Of a stretch of DNA of 64,000 nucleotides, positions 32,757 to 43,830 are shown piece by piece. Position numbers and translations under genes: made by a program. Source of the stretch: Undaria pinnatifida. Its lineage: Eukaryota > Sar > Phaeophyceae > Laminariales > Alariaceae. Numbering within the stretch: the stretch's first letter is position 1; every line of letters begins with the position of its first letter. The stretch covers positions 12,021,717-12,085,716 of the forward strand of contig JABAKD010000028.1 of NCBI GenBank assembly GCA_012845835.1. The letters run 5' to 3'. Under the pieces are notes generated by a model. That model searched no databases. It was given only the letters and a program-made list of their open reading frames with translations, and was not told the origin of the DNA.

Positions 32757-34134
32757 TATACTGTAGTAGCGGCGCTATGATGTGGGGGTCTGGTATCGTT
32801 TTTATTACGGGCGGTCGGATGAAAAAAAACTTTGAACACAGTGTGTCTTCTTGCCGCGGCGGCTGCGTCATCCGCATATACCGATCAATGCATTCGTCGC
32901 AGGAAGGGAGTTTGAGTTAGCATGGGTGCGACGGGCAAGCAAGGGCTGATCAGCTCTACACACAAACCGAACGCCTTGGCAGCAGCCCAAACGGGGCAGG
33001 TGTATAACGCCGAGGTTTCTTCGCCTGGAGGCGCGGGGGCAAGAAGGTCCGGCTGCGCCACAGCGTAATATTTCCAGGACGCGAATTCCTCGCTGCGCCA
33101 GCAGTCAGGATATTAGATTCCCCGGCCAGGAAACTGGACCTGAACAACATCCTGGTCGCGACTTCACCGCGAACCCCCCCACCCTCCCCCCCTCCGGCTG
33201 GTAAAAGGACCACCCAGTGAGGCGCCCGGCCGCAGGCACGTTTTAGCGCGATTTGGCCTCACGAAAGTTAATAAATCTCACAGATGCGTTAATTTGTGGC
33301 CCGCATCTCGACTGTGAATTTTGGCTCAGGGATATAAGGGATGCAGATTGACTCACAGGAAAAAATTGTTCCCACAATCTCCCTTCCTCTCCCTCTCCCT
33401 TTCCCTCTCCTTTTCCCTCTGTTCTCTTGCTTCGTTCACTCCACGTGCGTGGTAGCTCCAAGGCGAATCTTGACGAGTTTCCGTTGCATTTTGAAGAGTT
33501 GCTGAAGTTCGTCCATAAACAGTCAACGTACTGGCGTCCTGGCAGCTTTCTCGGTCAGGAAATATGTGCTGTCAGTAGATCCTGGCCCAGTACCCTGTCC
33601 TACCAGTACCAAACGGTGTTCGGTCAATTAGCCAGTATTTCACGAGGAAATTGCACCATAAGCGAGTTTGGGACAAAACACTTGGAGTTTGAGTTGGAAC
33701 GTTTCTGAAGTAGAATAAAAATGAAGGTCCGTGTCCACCCATGAAATAAAACAACATAGGCTTCCATGAAATATTATGCCCCCCATGACATCGCCATGGC
33801 TCTGCCGCGGCATTGCCACGAAAGCCTATGGTGCAGCGCCATGGCACCCCGTGGCACTCGATAGCATGCCACGTTACGCCATTGAGACTGCAAGGACGCT
33901 TCATCAAAAATATTAAGTCAGGGAAGTAAGGCGACGGCAAGGAGGGATTACGCATCCGAGGTATTGAATGCTTCACAGGCAGTAACAATGCGCACGAGAA
34001 GCCGCGTTGTGACAATAGTGGCGACCACGGGATTACTTGATGGAGTTGTAGCTCCACTTTTGTGGTACGCGCGCGTTATAGGGTGTGCGAGCGCCGGAGT
34101 GCGAATTTGCACGGGGCGGCGAAGTGGACAACGT
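32757..34134. other. Unassigned
   Basis: No gene is recognised. 33740-33880 is rich in GCCATGGC-type palindromic words. GTTTGGGACAAAACACTTGG near 33668 may be a family D MITE remnant. Confidence 0.35.
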
Positions 34135-34226
34135 ACGTTGTTGCTATTGTTGTTGTTCTCACAATAACTCGCATAATCAAATCCGTGGTCACAGAACAGG
34201 CTGCAGTCACTCTGGAGTGGAAGAAT
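34135..34226 (-). mobile_element. CAA-tailed LINE 3' end (copy 5), part 1
   Basis: A GTT run, then CTCACAATAACTCGCATAAT, CAAATCCGTGGTCACAGAAC and CAGTCACTCTGGAG, ending AGAAT exactly where the Copia LTR begins. The continuation lies beyond the Copia element at 37978. Confidence 0.8.
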
Positions 34227-34772
34227 TGTTGAGGATAGGTGTTTTAGATTACCACCTATCGAGGCAATGTTCACTAGCATTGGTTGATTCATTGCTATAC
34301 TCGTAGTCGCAGCAGAACTACTGTAGAAAGTAACGTATGAGCGTTACAGCTGACACGGAACTTCCTTGGAGGAAATGTTCAAGAAAAGCGGCGGAATTAC
34401 CACCTGTTCGACTACTGCATTATTTTTGTTCAAGAAGATCGTATCGTACCAGGTAGTCGAGTTCTCGAAGTCAGAGGCTTCTGGAAGGAGCAGTGATCTG
34501 GACGCTGAGACAGACGACGCGGGTGGCCCCACCCCTTTCACTCCTCACTCTTCTCCCATCCTTCTATTCTCCCTCGTCAGTTTTCAGTGTCTCCTGAACT
34601 CTGGACACAGCAGTCCATTGCTCTCAAGTGTTTCTTTTGTCGGCCGAAAGCGTCCGTTAAAACATGAATATATTTCTTCCTCGTGCATCTTGCACGCTCC
34701 TTCGGTTAGCCTAACTGCTCTCAGCGCCAGCCTCTGCGACCACGCCAGGTCGTATCGTCACATACGCCAATA
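34227..34772 (+). repeat. 5' LTR of the Copia element
   Basis: The left edge is fixed by the AGAAT duplication and the right edge by the start of the primer-binding-site-like GGTTATGAGCC. The ends TGTTG and CAATA are near-inverted. The last 81 bases recur at 37892-37972. Confidence 0.8.
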
Positions 34773-35164
34773 GGTTATGAGCCTCGTCTACAGCGCGGCG
34801 CGCACAACAGGAGTCTTCGGGGAGACATGTTCGAGGGAATCTGCAATCTGGAGCAGCAACGGGACTGTCAACAAACAAGGGACTGTCAACTTTGGAAGTT
34901 TGAAAAGTGAGTAGAGTAAAGTTTTTCGACAGCGGCTTGGATTAGATTGATCATCTAGGTCCAAGATACTTTGTACTGGTGGCCGAGTCCGTTTCGGTCG
35001 TGCACTGCTTTCAGGAAGGACAGCATCGTATCTACGCGCCGATATCGCTGTCGGGACATTGTATTTCGCGCTTGCTTTTCTTGCACGGGTCGAGTAGTGC
35101 GGCGTAATTACCGTACATCTTGAGACGTCGCAGATTGCATTACGTCCGCTTGAGCCTGCACCAG

Positions 35165-35430
35165 CTGCAACACTGACGGCACAGGTAGTGCACGTCAGTT
35201 ATTTGAACACGGGTCGAGAAAGGACTCGAGACGTTCAGTTGAGCCTCCACCGGCTGCAGCATCGACAGCACAGGTAGTGCGCGTCATTGGAACACGGGCC
35301 GAGAATAGACTCGAGGCGTTCAGTTAGCCTGCACCAGCTGCAGCATAGACGGCACAGGTAGTGCACGTCAGAGGACCACGCTGCACCAGCTGTAGCATAG
35401 ACGGCACTGGTAGTGTACGTCAGTACAAGA
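35165..35430. repeat. ~60-90 bp tandem repeat in the Copia leader
   Basis: Four units contain CTGCA-CA--GACGGCACAGGT followed by AGTGCACGTCAG, near 35180, 35270, 35353 and 35405. They lie between the primer-binding site and gag. The repeat is not found elsewhere in the window. Confidence 0.75.
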
Positions 35431-35997
35431 GGGCACAGACCGAGATTTGCAAACTCGGGGAGTGGTTTTTGAAAAGCCTGCACAAGGATTGCAGCAAGGT
35501 ATTTACAAACCCTGACGTTCACTGCTAAGCGGGAGGACCCATTGCCATGGACGGAGCAACGAACCTTCACGTTGTCTTGAAATAAATGTCGAAATTCGAC
35601 GGCAAAAGGCGGACGACTTTCTTGAATGGAGTTCCAAGCTTCGTGCCAGTCTCAGCATCTACAACAGAGCCATATTTTACATCCTGCGGGGGCAAGAGCG
35701 ACCGTCGGAGCGACGACAGTCAGGCCACTGCCCGTGCGGTGTGGGGTGTCGCCAACCAGGGTCTATTCAGCATACTGTTATTTTCGACGGGCGGCTCAGC
35801 CTTCTTCGTCGTACGAAGATTCGAGGGCAGCACACTCGAAGATGGAGCAGGACAAGGACAACAGGCGTGGGCAGCGCTGCGTGAGAAAGTCCAAAGAGAG
35901 TTCGTGCGAAGCAATTCGCGCGGAGCATTCAAGAATGAACAACACGCGAATGCGTTGAGACCAGGACCTGGACGAGTATCTTTACATCATGGATAGC

Positions 35998-37890
35998 TGT
36001 CGAGATCGCCTTAACGCGTGTGACCCACTAGAGTCCCACAGATCGTCAGTATGAGGATATTTTACTGCAAGCTCTACCGCCCAAATATAAGGCAGTTCGT
36101 CAAGCCCACCCAGAGAGAGAAGGCTTCGGGCTAGTCGATATCCCGCGTATGATGGTGGCCATTTACGCAGATAACCTGGCCCGTTCACGTTCCGATTCAT
36201 TCAGGGGTATCGCGGGACGTGGTGCCGCCATGCAGGCAATGACCCGCGATCGCAATAACACCAAGTGCCATTTTTGTGGTCGTGTCCGTCACTTCAAAAT
36301 TAAGTGCCCCCTACGCGGTCAGCAAGAGAATGATCGACAGCAATCGCAGAAGCGCGAAGAAAAAAACAAACACCCACGCAGGCAGCATCAACGAAACCGT
36401 GGAGGCGGGCGAGGTCCCGTGTGGTGCTCATACCACCAAACAACCTCCTATAGCGACGCCGACTGCCGCGCCAGGAGGCGTAAACAGGCTGATGGCAGCG
36501 CTTACATTGATGCAACCGGGTCTTCGCGGATAAAAGGAATCTGCAGCGCTTTCGATCTTCCAGAAGAGGACGATCAGCCGGAACGCGCCTTCATCTCCTT
36601 CACAGCGACGGAGTTACATTCCACGGCGGCAATTGCAGCGGAGCTCGATCTTCCAGAAGAGGACGATCAGCCGGAACGCCCCTTCATCTCCTTCACAGCG
36701 ACGGAGGTACATTCCACGGCGGCAATTGCAGCGGAGCAAAGCCACAACGAGGAAATGTGGCCGTTCAGCTCACTGTCAGCATCGCGTCCTTGGCCATTTG
36801 AGGAACGCGCCAAGCCCGCTATCTCTTTTGGAGTTCAGGAAAAGTCGGACTTCTCCTACATGAATGGGGAGACGGACGGTGACGGTGGATCGTTCTACGG
36901 TATGGCCCCGGTGGAGCCAGAACCGGCTGAGATCGAGTGCAAACCGGACGAAAGCGGTAATGTTACTGTTCTAGTCGACAGCAGAGCCTCAGGCCACTAC
37001 TTCGACGATACCATCATCCCCGATCTCAAACATCATTTACAGGACTACACCTCCCTCAGAGCGCTTCGCAGGATTCTTACGGCTGGAGGAGCTCTTCTGG
37101 ACGGCACAGCGGAGGGTGTCTTGTAAGGCCTTATCACGGACGACTACGGAGAACAGCACCTCGCGCGGATCGCAATCCTAATCGTGCCCGGTATTGGGCG
37201 CATTATTTTCTCGGTAAAACAGCAGCAAGAAAGGTCATCGTTTCGGTTTTCGATGTCAACAAACCCATGCTGGAGACGGGCGACATTACCGTGCCACTTC
37301 GCGGAGAGAACGACGAGCTCTACTCCTTCAAGCTAGACCTCAGTGCGGATGAATACGCAGGAAAGGAGCTGGCCATGAATACGGTGACCAATGCCCAAGT
37401 GTGGCACCGGCGGCTGGGCCATCTCAATAGGCGCAGCCTGGAGCTCATCAACAGGAAGAGCTGCAATGGGGTCGAATTTGACGTTTCTTTTGCGGACTGT
37501 GACGTATGTGCGGTGGGAAAAAGCCATCAGCTGGCTCACCCCAAGAAAGCCAACCACGCCGCCATTAATGCGCCCTTTCAGCTCGTGTACGGAGATCTCA
37601 TGGGCCCCTCCAAACCGACGGCTCATGGTGGATACAAGTTTGTCAGCAAGATCACCGACCAGTTCACCAAGTGGACCACAGGCTACCTTCTCTGCAGCAA
37701 AGACCAAGCCCTTGCCTCGCTCCAGCTGTTCGTCGCTCCAACCGTAATACCTCTCGGCAAACGCGGCATCAGATGGTGTGCCGACAAGGCAGGAAAACTT
37801 ACGGGCGACGAGTTCAAGGAATGCTGCCTATCAGGCATCACTTAGATATTCGCCGTCGCCAACACACCACAGCAGATCAGTGTATTGGAG
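35998..37890 (+). pseudogene. Copia gag-protease-integrase polyprotein, broken
   Basis: Gag: ILLQALPPKYKAV, then a nucleocapsid knuckle CHFCGRVRHFKIKC (CX2CX4HX4C). Protease: VLVDSRASGHYFDD, where the usual D-S/T-G-A appears as D-S-R-A. GAG-pre-integrase: WHRRLGHLNRRSLELI and CDVCAVGK (HHCC zinc site). Integrase core: LVYGDLMGPSKP, YKFVSKITDQFTKW, then NTPQQ, where the sequence is cut. Breaks are a frameshift near 36040, a stop at 37124-37126, a frameshift near 37220 and a stop at 37843-37845. The second catalytic aspartate region is altered or absent and no RT remains. It is non-functional. Confidence 0.9.
36553..36738 (+). repeat. In-frame 93-bp tandem duplication in gag-pol
   Basis: The 31-residue segment starting DLPEEDDQPER and ending STAAIAAE occurs twice in succession with only A/P, L/V and F/L changes. 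It lies between the zinc knuckle and the protease. Confidence 0.9.
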
Positions 37891-37891
37891 C

Positions 37892-37972
37892 GCACGCTCC
37901 TTCGGTTAGCTTAATTGCTGCCAGCGCCAGCCTCTGCGACCACGCCAGTTCGTATCGTCACATACGCCAATA
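37892..37972 (+). repeat. 3' LTR remnant (last 81 bases)
   Basis: It runs from GCACGCTCCTTCGGTTAGC to CATACGCCAATA and aligns base for base with 34692-34772. Confidence 0.9.
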
Positions 37973-37977
37973 AGAAT

Positions 37978-38012
37978 ACCCCAGAAAAATAAGAAAATGT
38001 TTTTGTACTAGA
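37978..38012 (-). mobile_element. CAA-tailed LINE 3' end (copy 5), part 2
   Basis: ACCCCAGAAAAATAAG continues the LINE sequence interrupted at 34226. The uninterrupted copy at 25.64 kb reads GAATACCCCAGGGAAAAAC. Confidence 0.7.
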
Positions 38013-38997
38013 TTGCAAATTGTGCGTCCGCCTTCGTAACGTTGGATTCCGCCAATGTGTGGGGCGGAGCTTCCGTAGAGTGAGCTGCGTAGGGGGCCGG
38101 TATCCGTATGCTCTCGGCGCTTCTAACGGCGGAAGTTCTCACCTTTCGAGCACCGACATGCTCCGACGATCGGCGCCGCAAAAAATCGTCAGCAGTAGCA
38201 CCAGTCACTATGTTAGACCCGTACAGCACTGCTGCTGTTTACTGTGGCTGTGTACCATTACGTTCTTTTATCTTCTTCCTGGGGTACAATGGGCACCCAC
38301 ACTCTTAAGAAGTACTCTGGTAAGAAACTCAAGCTGAGATTGTTGAAAATATAATAAATTGGGGGTTGTAAACAAAGCTCAAACCGGGCAAAAAAGTAAG
38401 TACTCGTTCATATAAGTTTCGTTTCTTTTTTACGCCCACCCAATTTAAGAAACCGCGTCGCCCCGACGCGTGGCACGGGATAAGAAACACCAAAGAAAGA
38501 TGGTAAAAACGTTCCAGCAGTAGGCGCATTCAAGTCTCTCATGAGACGCTGCCGATTTTCGTTTGTATCTTATTAATAATAAAAATAAATATGCCAGCAC
38601 GCGTGAAAATATAATAAAATGTCCCGTGCCGGCCAAGAAGGTGCGAAAACCCGTGAGGCAAAAAAGCAAATCGAATGACGAGAGATGCTCTCCATTGCTT
38701 TGAAACCATCTGGTGGGCAGTGGGGCGTGTGTATATAGCGCTGTATACGCTTACGCTTCGATTGCGGCCGACCTGTAAAACGTCAACGTGACGTGGGGAC
38801 TCGCGGTACGCATGAAAAAGTAAGAAACAAGAAACTCTGAAAACGGTCGAACTTGGACCGAGACAAATAAGAAACCACCATTTAAGAAATCATGCCGGTG
38901 ATGCCGGAGAAGGCGCAAGATATCACTTTGCGCCTAGACGCCAAATTGAAGCGCTCACTACTCTGTATCGGTATTCTTCCACTCCACAGCAGACTAC
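38013..38997. other. Unassigned, with AAGAAAC-rich words
   Basis: Several TAAGAAAC and GTTTCTT words occur (38410-38480 and 38820-38890), resembling pieces of the family C MITE, but I cannot place boundaries. No gene is recognised. Confidence 0.35.
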
Positions 38998-39093
38998 TGC
39001 TGCTGTAGCCTGCCTGTCCCGTGACCACGGTACTGCTGTAGCCTGTTCTGTGTGACCACGGACTTGATTATGCGATAACAGCAGCAACAACCT
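38998..39093 (+). mobile_element. CAA-tailed LINE 3' end (copy 6)
   Basis: GCCTGTCCCGTGACCACGG, then a repeated GTGTGACCACGGACTTGATT, then ATGCGATAACAGCAGCAAC. The terminal block is partly duplicated. Confidence 0.65.
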
Positions 39094-40104
39094 GGTACCT
39101 GGTAGGTGGGTAACACTATCAATACAGCGACTTGTCAGTGCATTCGTACAAAATTAGTAGTAGCAAGTAGTAGTCGACGCTACCTGTGTAAACTATGGCC
39201 GATAGCCGAGAGCTCCGAGACTTCCAAGCATCTTATACCGGTACTGTACCTGGTAAAGTTTCCTATTTCCTCTCACAGGCACTGCTACGTCCAGCGCACG
39301 AAGAGTTCAAAAGAGTCGCTCACCTACGTACTACATGCTTCACCATCGGCACTTCCACCAATTCCTCAGAACATGCGCGCGCGACCGACGTGTCACGTGA
39401 TCACATGCCTCACAGCAGCTTCGCATCGTTTTCTCGTGCGAGACATCATACTGGCGTGACGGTCGTGTACATTTCTCTTAAAATTACAATACGTAAGATG
39501 TGAGTTCGAACAATTGGGTGGTAAATACTCACATCAGATCTAAACGATCCGGAAAAGAAGGTGACAGTCCCGCGCAGCTATTGAGCCTCGAGACAAGATT
39601 CGCCCGAGCTGCTGCTGGACTGGACTGCTGCTGCCGCTGCTGCTATGCTGCGCTCCCGCCCGTGACTTCTTAGCAGTGCAACACCAGAGCCTTCCCCTCC
39701 CACACTCCACCGAGCCCATGGCATAGCTGTGCCCACTCCCACAAGGCTGATGAGCCAAGCTGCAGCCATGTGTGGTAAATTTATGCGGCGAAATGCGTGG
39801 TATGTGCTGGTGCGTGACGTGAGCGAGGTCTCCTGAGCATTTTCTCCGATTTCTCGTTCGGTTCTCGCTTCCAGCTGCAGACTAATTAAACAACATATTA
39901 AAACCGGTATATTTGCTATTTTGCCGATGTCCCGGTTTTCGAAAGTCCATTTCCGTTCGATCATTCTGTCTGCTTGTATCCCCAGCTTATTTTGCACCAC
40001 ACCACACACCAAAAAGCACACAGCAAGCACAGCGAGCGAGCGCGCATCATCCATCCATCTAGACTAGAGAGGAAGCGTTTGACGGGAAACAACAAGCTAC
40101 ACCA
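39094..40104. other. Unassigned; upstream of MsrB
   Basis: No exon is recognised. The part next to 40105 is the likely promoter and leader region of MsrB, but I see no TATA box or other element I would defend. Confidence 0.35.
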
Positions 40105-40200
40105 ATGAAAAACGAAGCTACCTCTACTCCCAGCAACCAGGTGTCGGCTTCTGGGCATGATATTACTCGACTCAAGTCCGGAGCAGCGAAACTCGCCAAG
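40105..40200 (+). CDS. msrB: MsrB exon 1 (probable)
   Basis: 32 codons from ATG, ending in KSGAAKLAK at a GT donor (AAG|GTGAAC), phase 0. It carries no family motif, so its membership rests on phase, position and the missing N-terminus. Confidence 0.5.
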
Positions 40201-43200
40201 GTGAACTCTTTTCTTTTTTGCTCTCGTCGAGCTGTGTTGCTTGCTGTGCTTCGGGCATGGGTGAAGATGGGTTCGCCCACCCTGCCCACTGCTACGAATA
40301 TGCCCCCAAAGACTAAGAAGACAGCCGTAGCACACAGCTGGAACACTCTCTGAGCAACAAACAGCTGGTGAAGTGCACACCAATGTGCAAGGACGAGGCT
40401 CTTACCTTGCTACTGATTGAAGGATGGCTCGGGTCTGTTGGATTCGGTGTATATCGATCGTAGACGACGCGCATCTACAGCAGCGGTTTAGATTGATTGT
40501 GTCACATCATATCATTTGGTACGAGTGACTGATCAGGCTTGCGCATAATGTACCACCGGTAGATAGGTCTACAGGCGCTCTCCTGCCAGCACGTAGTAGT
40601 CGCAAATGCCACAAGCACGGCGATAGAGAACAAGGACAATAAGAGGGACATGGGGCAGAAGACAGCTGTGATGATGGATAGTGCAACGAACGTATCAAAC
40701 TGGCTAGATCTACGAGCAAATAAATGAGTCATTTAGATCAGTAGATTGATCTCCATTCTGTCCATTCGCAGAATCGCGGTTCATCTCCGGAATGTAGCCA
40801 AACTACCAAACTTCGTATTTACCTGGTATTAGTCGAGACTAATCATTTTGTGCAAAACACCAGTTTGTGCACGACACCACCTGAACACGACAAACAATTA
40901 CCGCGCTCAACTTGCTCTTACGTAGGTCGAGCATCGAGTTGAAAACGACATGACGAGTAACAGCATAACAACCGAGATCGCCATTGCTATCATCATGCCA
41001 TACGCACCGGTACTGCTGTGACCATCGACAAACGTCTCACCTATATCAATAGAGTATCCCTCGGTATATTACCGCGGAAGTCGATCCGTGAAGTGCATTT
41101 TGCCCTGCACCCCCCCCCCTCCCTCTGCCCTCCACACCCTCCACCCTCGCCCCCCCCCCCCTCGCACGCCCCTCCCACCTTCGAATGCTCGGTTGGAGCA
41201 GCAGTGACTGCTCCCAATTACAGCTGTCTTCGTATCATTTTCTTCTTCCCCACCGCGTCTGGATGTTTTGGCGACTACACCCTTCCCCCCCCCCGCTGCA
41301 CTCCCCCCTTTTCCCTCCACCCCCACCCCCCCTCTGACTGCTCGACTGGAGCAACAGTAGTGAGCCCTCCCGATTACAGCTGTGTCGGCTGTGTTCATAT
41401 TTCCTTCTTCCCCACGGAGTTTGAACGTTTGAACCACATATCGAACAGCAGTATAGGACATACTTGGTAATAAGAAACAGGCAGGCTGACATTTACAGGA
41501 ATATAAGAAATTCTAAAGCCCTTCTACTGAAAGTTATTGTAGAACGAACGCACCCTCTCCCAAACTAAGAAACCCAGCCTGAGGCAGCATTTATGTTTCT
41601 TATATTCATGTATAGGTATACTGTATTGTACTCACTCTTATCACACTTGCCCCACCCGACAGGAGAAGAAGCTTAACATGATGCAGCGATACGTTGTCGG
41701 GGGGGGCACGGAACCCCCCTTCACGGGGCGGTATGCGAACGGCTTCAAGTACAACACCAAGCGAGCCGGGACGTACAATTGCGCCGTGTGCGGCCTGCCG
41801 TCGTACTCTTCGAAGCACAAGTTTGAGAGCGGCACAGGATGGCCCAGCTTCTTCAAGGTGAGTTGGGGAGAACATTCCATATATGACACTGCTTGTTGTA
41901 TACCAGGTGTCTCAGATCGCGCGGCGTTATGATTGGTAGAGCTCCCCTGCGTTAGTGTTGGAACGGTTCGACTGGACTGCTGCGGCGGCTACAGTAATTG
42001 TGCTTGGCGCGGACGCCTACTTGTCGTCCTGCCAGATAATGGTACAGATGCACATACGTTCTTCAATTCTGTCTACAGTCTGTACTACAGTCAAAGCGAA
42101 ATGTGGCCAGTTTGACGCCCAGAAGCGGAGAATCAAAGCGAAAGGACGCTATTAGCACCATCGTGCCATACAAGAACAGTAGTCACTAGTAAGCTAAATG
42201 GAGGAACCCCCTCAGCTCAGCTCTCTTGGCGTTTACAGCGTGTAACCACAATAGTGCTAACGCATGCACGCATGCATACTGACTACTATTTATTGTAGCT
42301 GTAAACGGCTGATATTTGAAACTTATCTTGTACGAAGTCCGCCGCTTACAGGTACAGTATTTGTTTTATCCTGATTACCTTGCAATTACGCAGACGATCG
42401 ATCCGGCTCATGTTTGGGAGACGACTGACGTAACGCATGGGATGGTGCGGAAGGAGGTTTTGTGCGTTCGCTGCCACGCTCACCAAGGACATGTGTTCAA
42501 AGATGGCCCAAGACCAACAGGACTAAGGTAAGCGCTTGTTTCATGTTTGCACGTACGTGTGCCGTGGACGTTAGAGAGATCGCTGTCGATGCTACTGCTG
42601 TGCTTTGAAGTGGATGCGATCACGCGTTGCGGCATTGGTCCAAAGTCGTGCCCATGCCGTAGTAGATTATGCGTAAGCTTCAGTCAGACATGGTGTTTTC
42701 AATGCAGTCGTGGTCTCGCGTTAGTGCGGTACCCTTCAGTGCGGGGTACCAATTTAATGCCGTTACAATCGCGTATTATAACTTGTGGTCGCCAGAGAAC
42801 ATCCGGGGTATATCCCCGGGTTTCCCATTATTTTGATTTGCACCATGATGGTAAAGCGGGGACGATCATAGCCCTCGTCCGAGATAGCACTCCAATTTCC
42901 CGGGACAGTGCGGGGTTCCACTCTACTGCGGGTATGTCATCTGGCAAGGCGCCGCACTAATAAGGGGCACGAGTGTGGTATTATTCTTCGTTTTCCGTTA
43001 CAGGGTAGCTTCGGAATAGGTCACATCGAAAGCCGTGGAGATGTATGGGATGGAACTCTCAAAGTGCGCTTCTCTCGGACCCAATGAGACCTTTCTTGCA
43101 ACACCGCGGTTCTGCCTGTAGGATCATATAGTCTAAAGTTATATACAACACCAGGATTTTGCCGTAGTAATGTCTGACTCCTTTTTTCGATACCCTGCTT

Positions 43201-43484
43201 CTACCGTACTCACATCTAAACTATTATCTTACCACCAAGTAATCACGATTTCTTCGAGACAGGCTGTGTTTTTTACCTCGCGCTTTGTGCTCTGTTTTGT
43301 TGCGGTGCTCCTATTTTGCAGGTATTGCGTGAACGCAGCCGCGTTATCGTTCGAGCCGTCACCGGGAGAAGGCGACGAATCCAAGCGTGGCCTCGGCGCG
43401 CATTTGTTCCACTCCATAGCCAAGCGCCTGCGCCGAAAGAAAAACATGGAAGAAGAGGCACAGTTGCCGCCCGCTGCGGCATGA
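40105..43484 (+). CDS. msrB: Methionine-R-sulfoxide reductase (MsrB), multi-exon gene
   Basis: MsrB reduces the R form of methionine sulfoxide in proteins, using thioredoxin or a similar donor. Exons are 40105-40200 (probable), 41663-41857, 42394-42527 and 43322-43484. All joins are in frame and give about 195 residues. Visible signatures are GGTEPPFTG, the first zinc pair [15 protein letters not shown], the second zinc pair [22 protein letters not shown] and the catalytic-cysteine motif RYCVN. The usual family word is GAHLGHVF, so H and Q replace G and L here. The C-terminus has an unusual basic then acidic tail ([15 protein letters not shown]). The first exon is chosen because it starts with ATG, ends AAG|GTGAAC in the right phase and supplies the N-terminus that EKKLN seems to lack. 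No clear targeting peptide is visible. Confidence 0.92.
41468..41605 (+). mobile_element. MITE-like element, family C (in MsrB intron 1)
   Basis: It begins AATAAGAAACAGGCAGGCTG and ends CAGCCTGAGGCAGC...GTTTCTTATATT, giving inverted ends of about 20 bases. The interior matches 32612-32756. It ends about 55 bases before the next exon. Confidence 0.7.
41663..41857 (+). CDS. msrB: MsrB exon 2
   Basis: 65 codons, phase 0 at both ends, with acceptor CCCGACAG and donor AAG|GTGAGT. It encodes [13 protein letters not shown] and SGTGWPSF. An ATG at 41678 could be an alternative start if exon 1 is wrong. Confidence 0.93.
42394..42527 (+). CDS. msrB: MsrB exon 3
   Basis: Acceptor TTACGCAG, donor CTAAG|GTAAGC, ending in phase 2. 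It encodes [20 protein letters not shown], with the second zinc pair. Confidence 0.93.
43322..43484 (+). CDS. msrB: MsrB exon 4 (last)
   Basis: Acceptor TTTTGCAG. The first base completes the arginine of RYCVN, which carries the catalytic cysteine. The stop is at 43482-43484. Confidence 0.93.
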
Positions 43485-43639
43485 CGACTAGACCGCGGGT
43501 CTCTTTTTGGGTGGCATCCATCATGCCGTGCTATTAGTGGTACTACAGTAGTTGGGTGTAAAGCAAGCCACAGCAGTGGGTCCCTTTTGTGATTTTTATT
43601 GATGTTTGCTGTGGTGTTCCTGTGCTGTGCTATCAATGG

Positions 43640-43830
43640 TACAAGTACAACTTTACAGGGCGTAGAGTAGCCCCCTCTGGCCCCGAGGCTACTGGGCATG
43701 CTGTCCGACGAGCATTCGCGGCTCCACTCTAATACTAGGGTGTAGACTAGCCCCTCAGGGTCCTGAGGCCCTTGGGCGTGTTGTCCAACAAGCATTCGAG
43801 GCTGTGCTGCGGGTTGTTTAAGGCTATTTA
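43640..43830. repeat. Two ~78-bp tandem units downstream of MsrB
   Basis: GCGTAGAGTAGCCCCCTCTG...GACGAGCATTCGCGGCT and GTGTAGACTAGCCCCTCAGG...AACAAGCATTCGAGGCT are diverged copies in direct order. Confidence 0.7.

Larger units (their letters stand above)
34227..37972 (+). mobile_element. Copia-type LTR retrotransposon, internally deleted
   Basis: A 546-base 5' LTR (TGTTGAGG...CGCCAATA) is followed at once by GGTTATGAGCC, which resembles the primer-binding site of Copia elements. After gag, protease and the first half of integrase, the sequence jumps to the last 81 bases of the 3' LTR. The rest of integrase, all of reverse transcriptase and RNase H, and most of the 3' LTR are gone. AGAAT lies on both sides (34222-34226 and 37973-37977), a 5-bp target duplication. 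Outside it the LINE 3' end resumes. The 81 shared LTR bases differ at about five positions by eye. Confidence 0.9.

Noticed and set aside
33572-34057. 161-codon - strand frame
   Set aside because: It spans GCCATGGC-type palindromic repeats and low-complexity W/H-rich sequence. No domain.
43170-43321. Start codon of a separate 104-codon gene at 43170
   Set aside because: The upstream part is intron. The frame becomes coding only at the acceptor before RYCVN, which joins the MsrB exon in phase.
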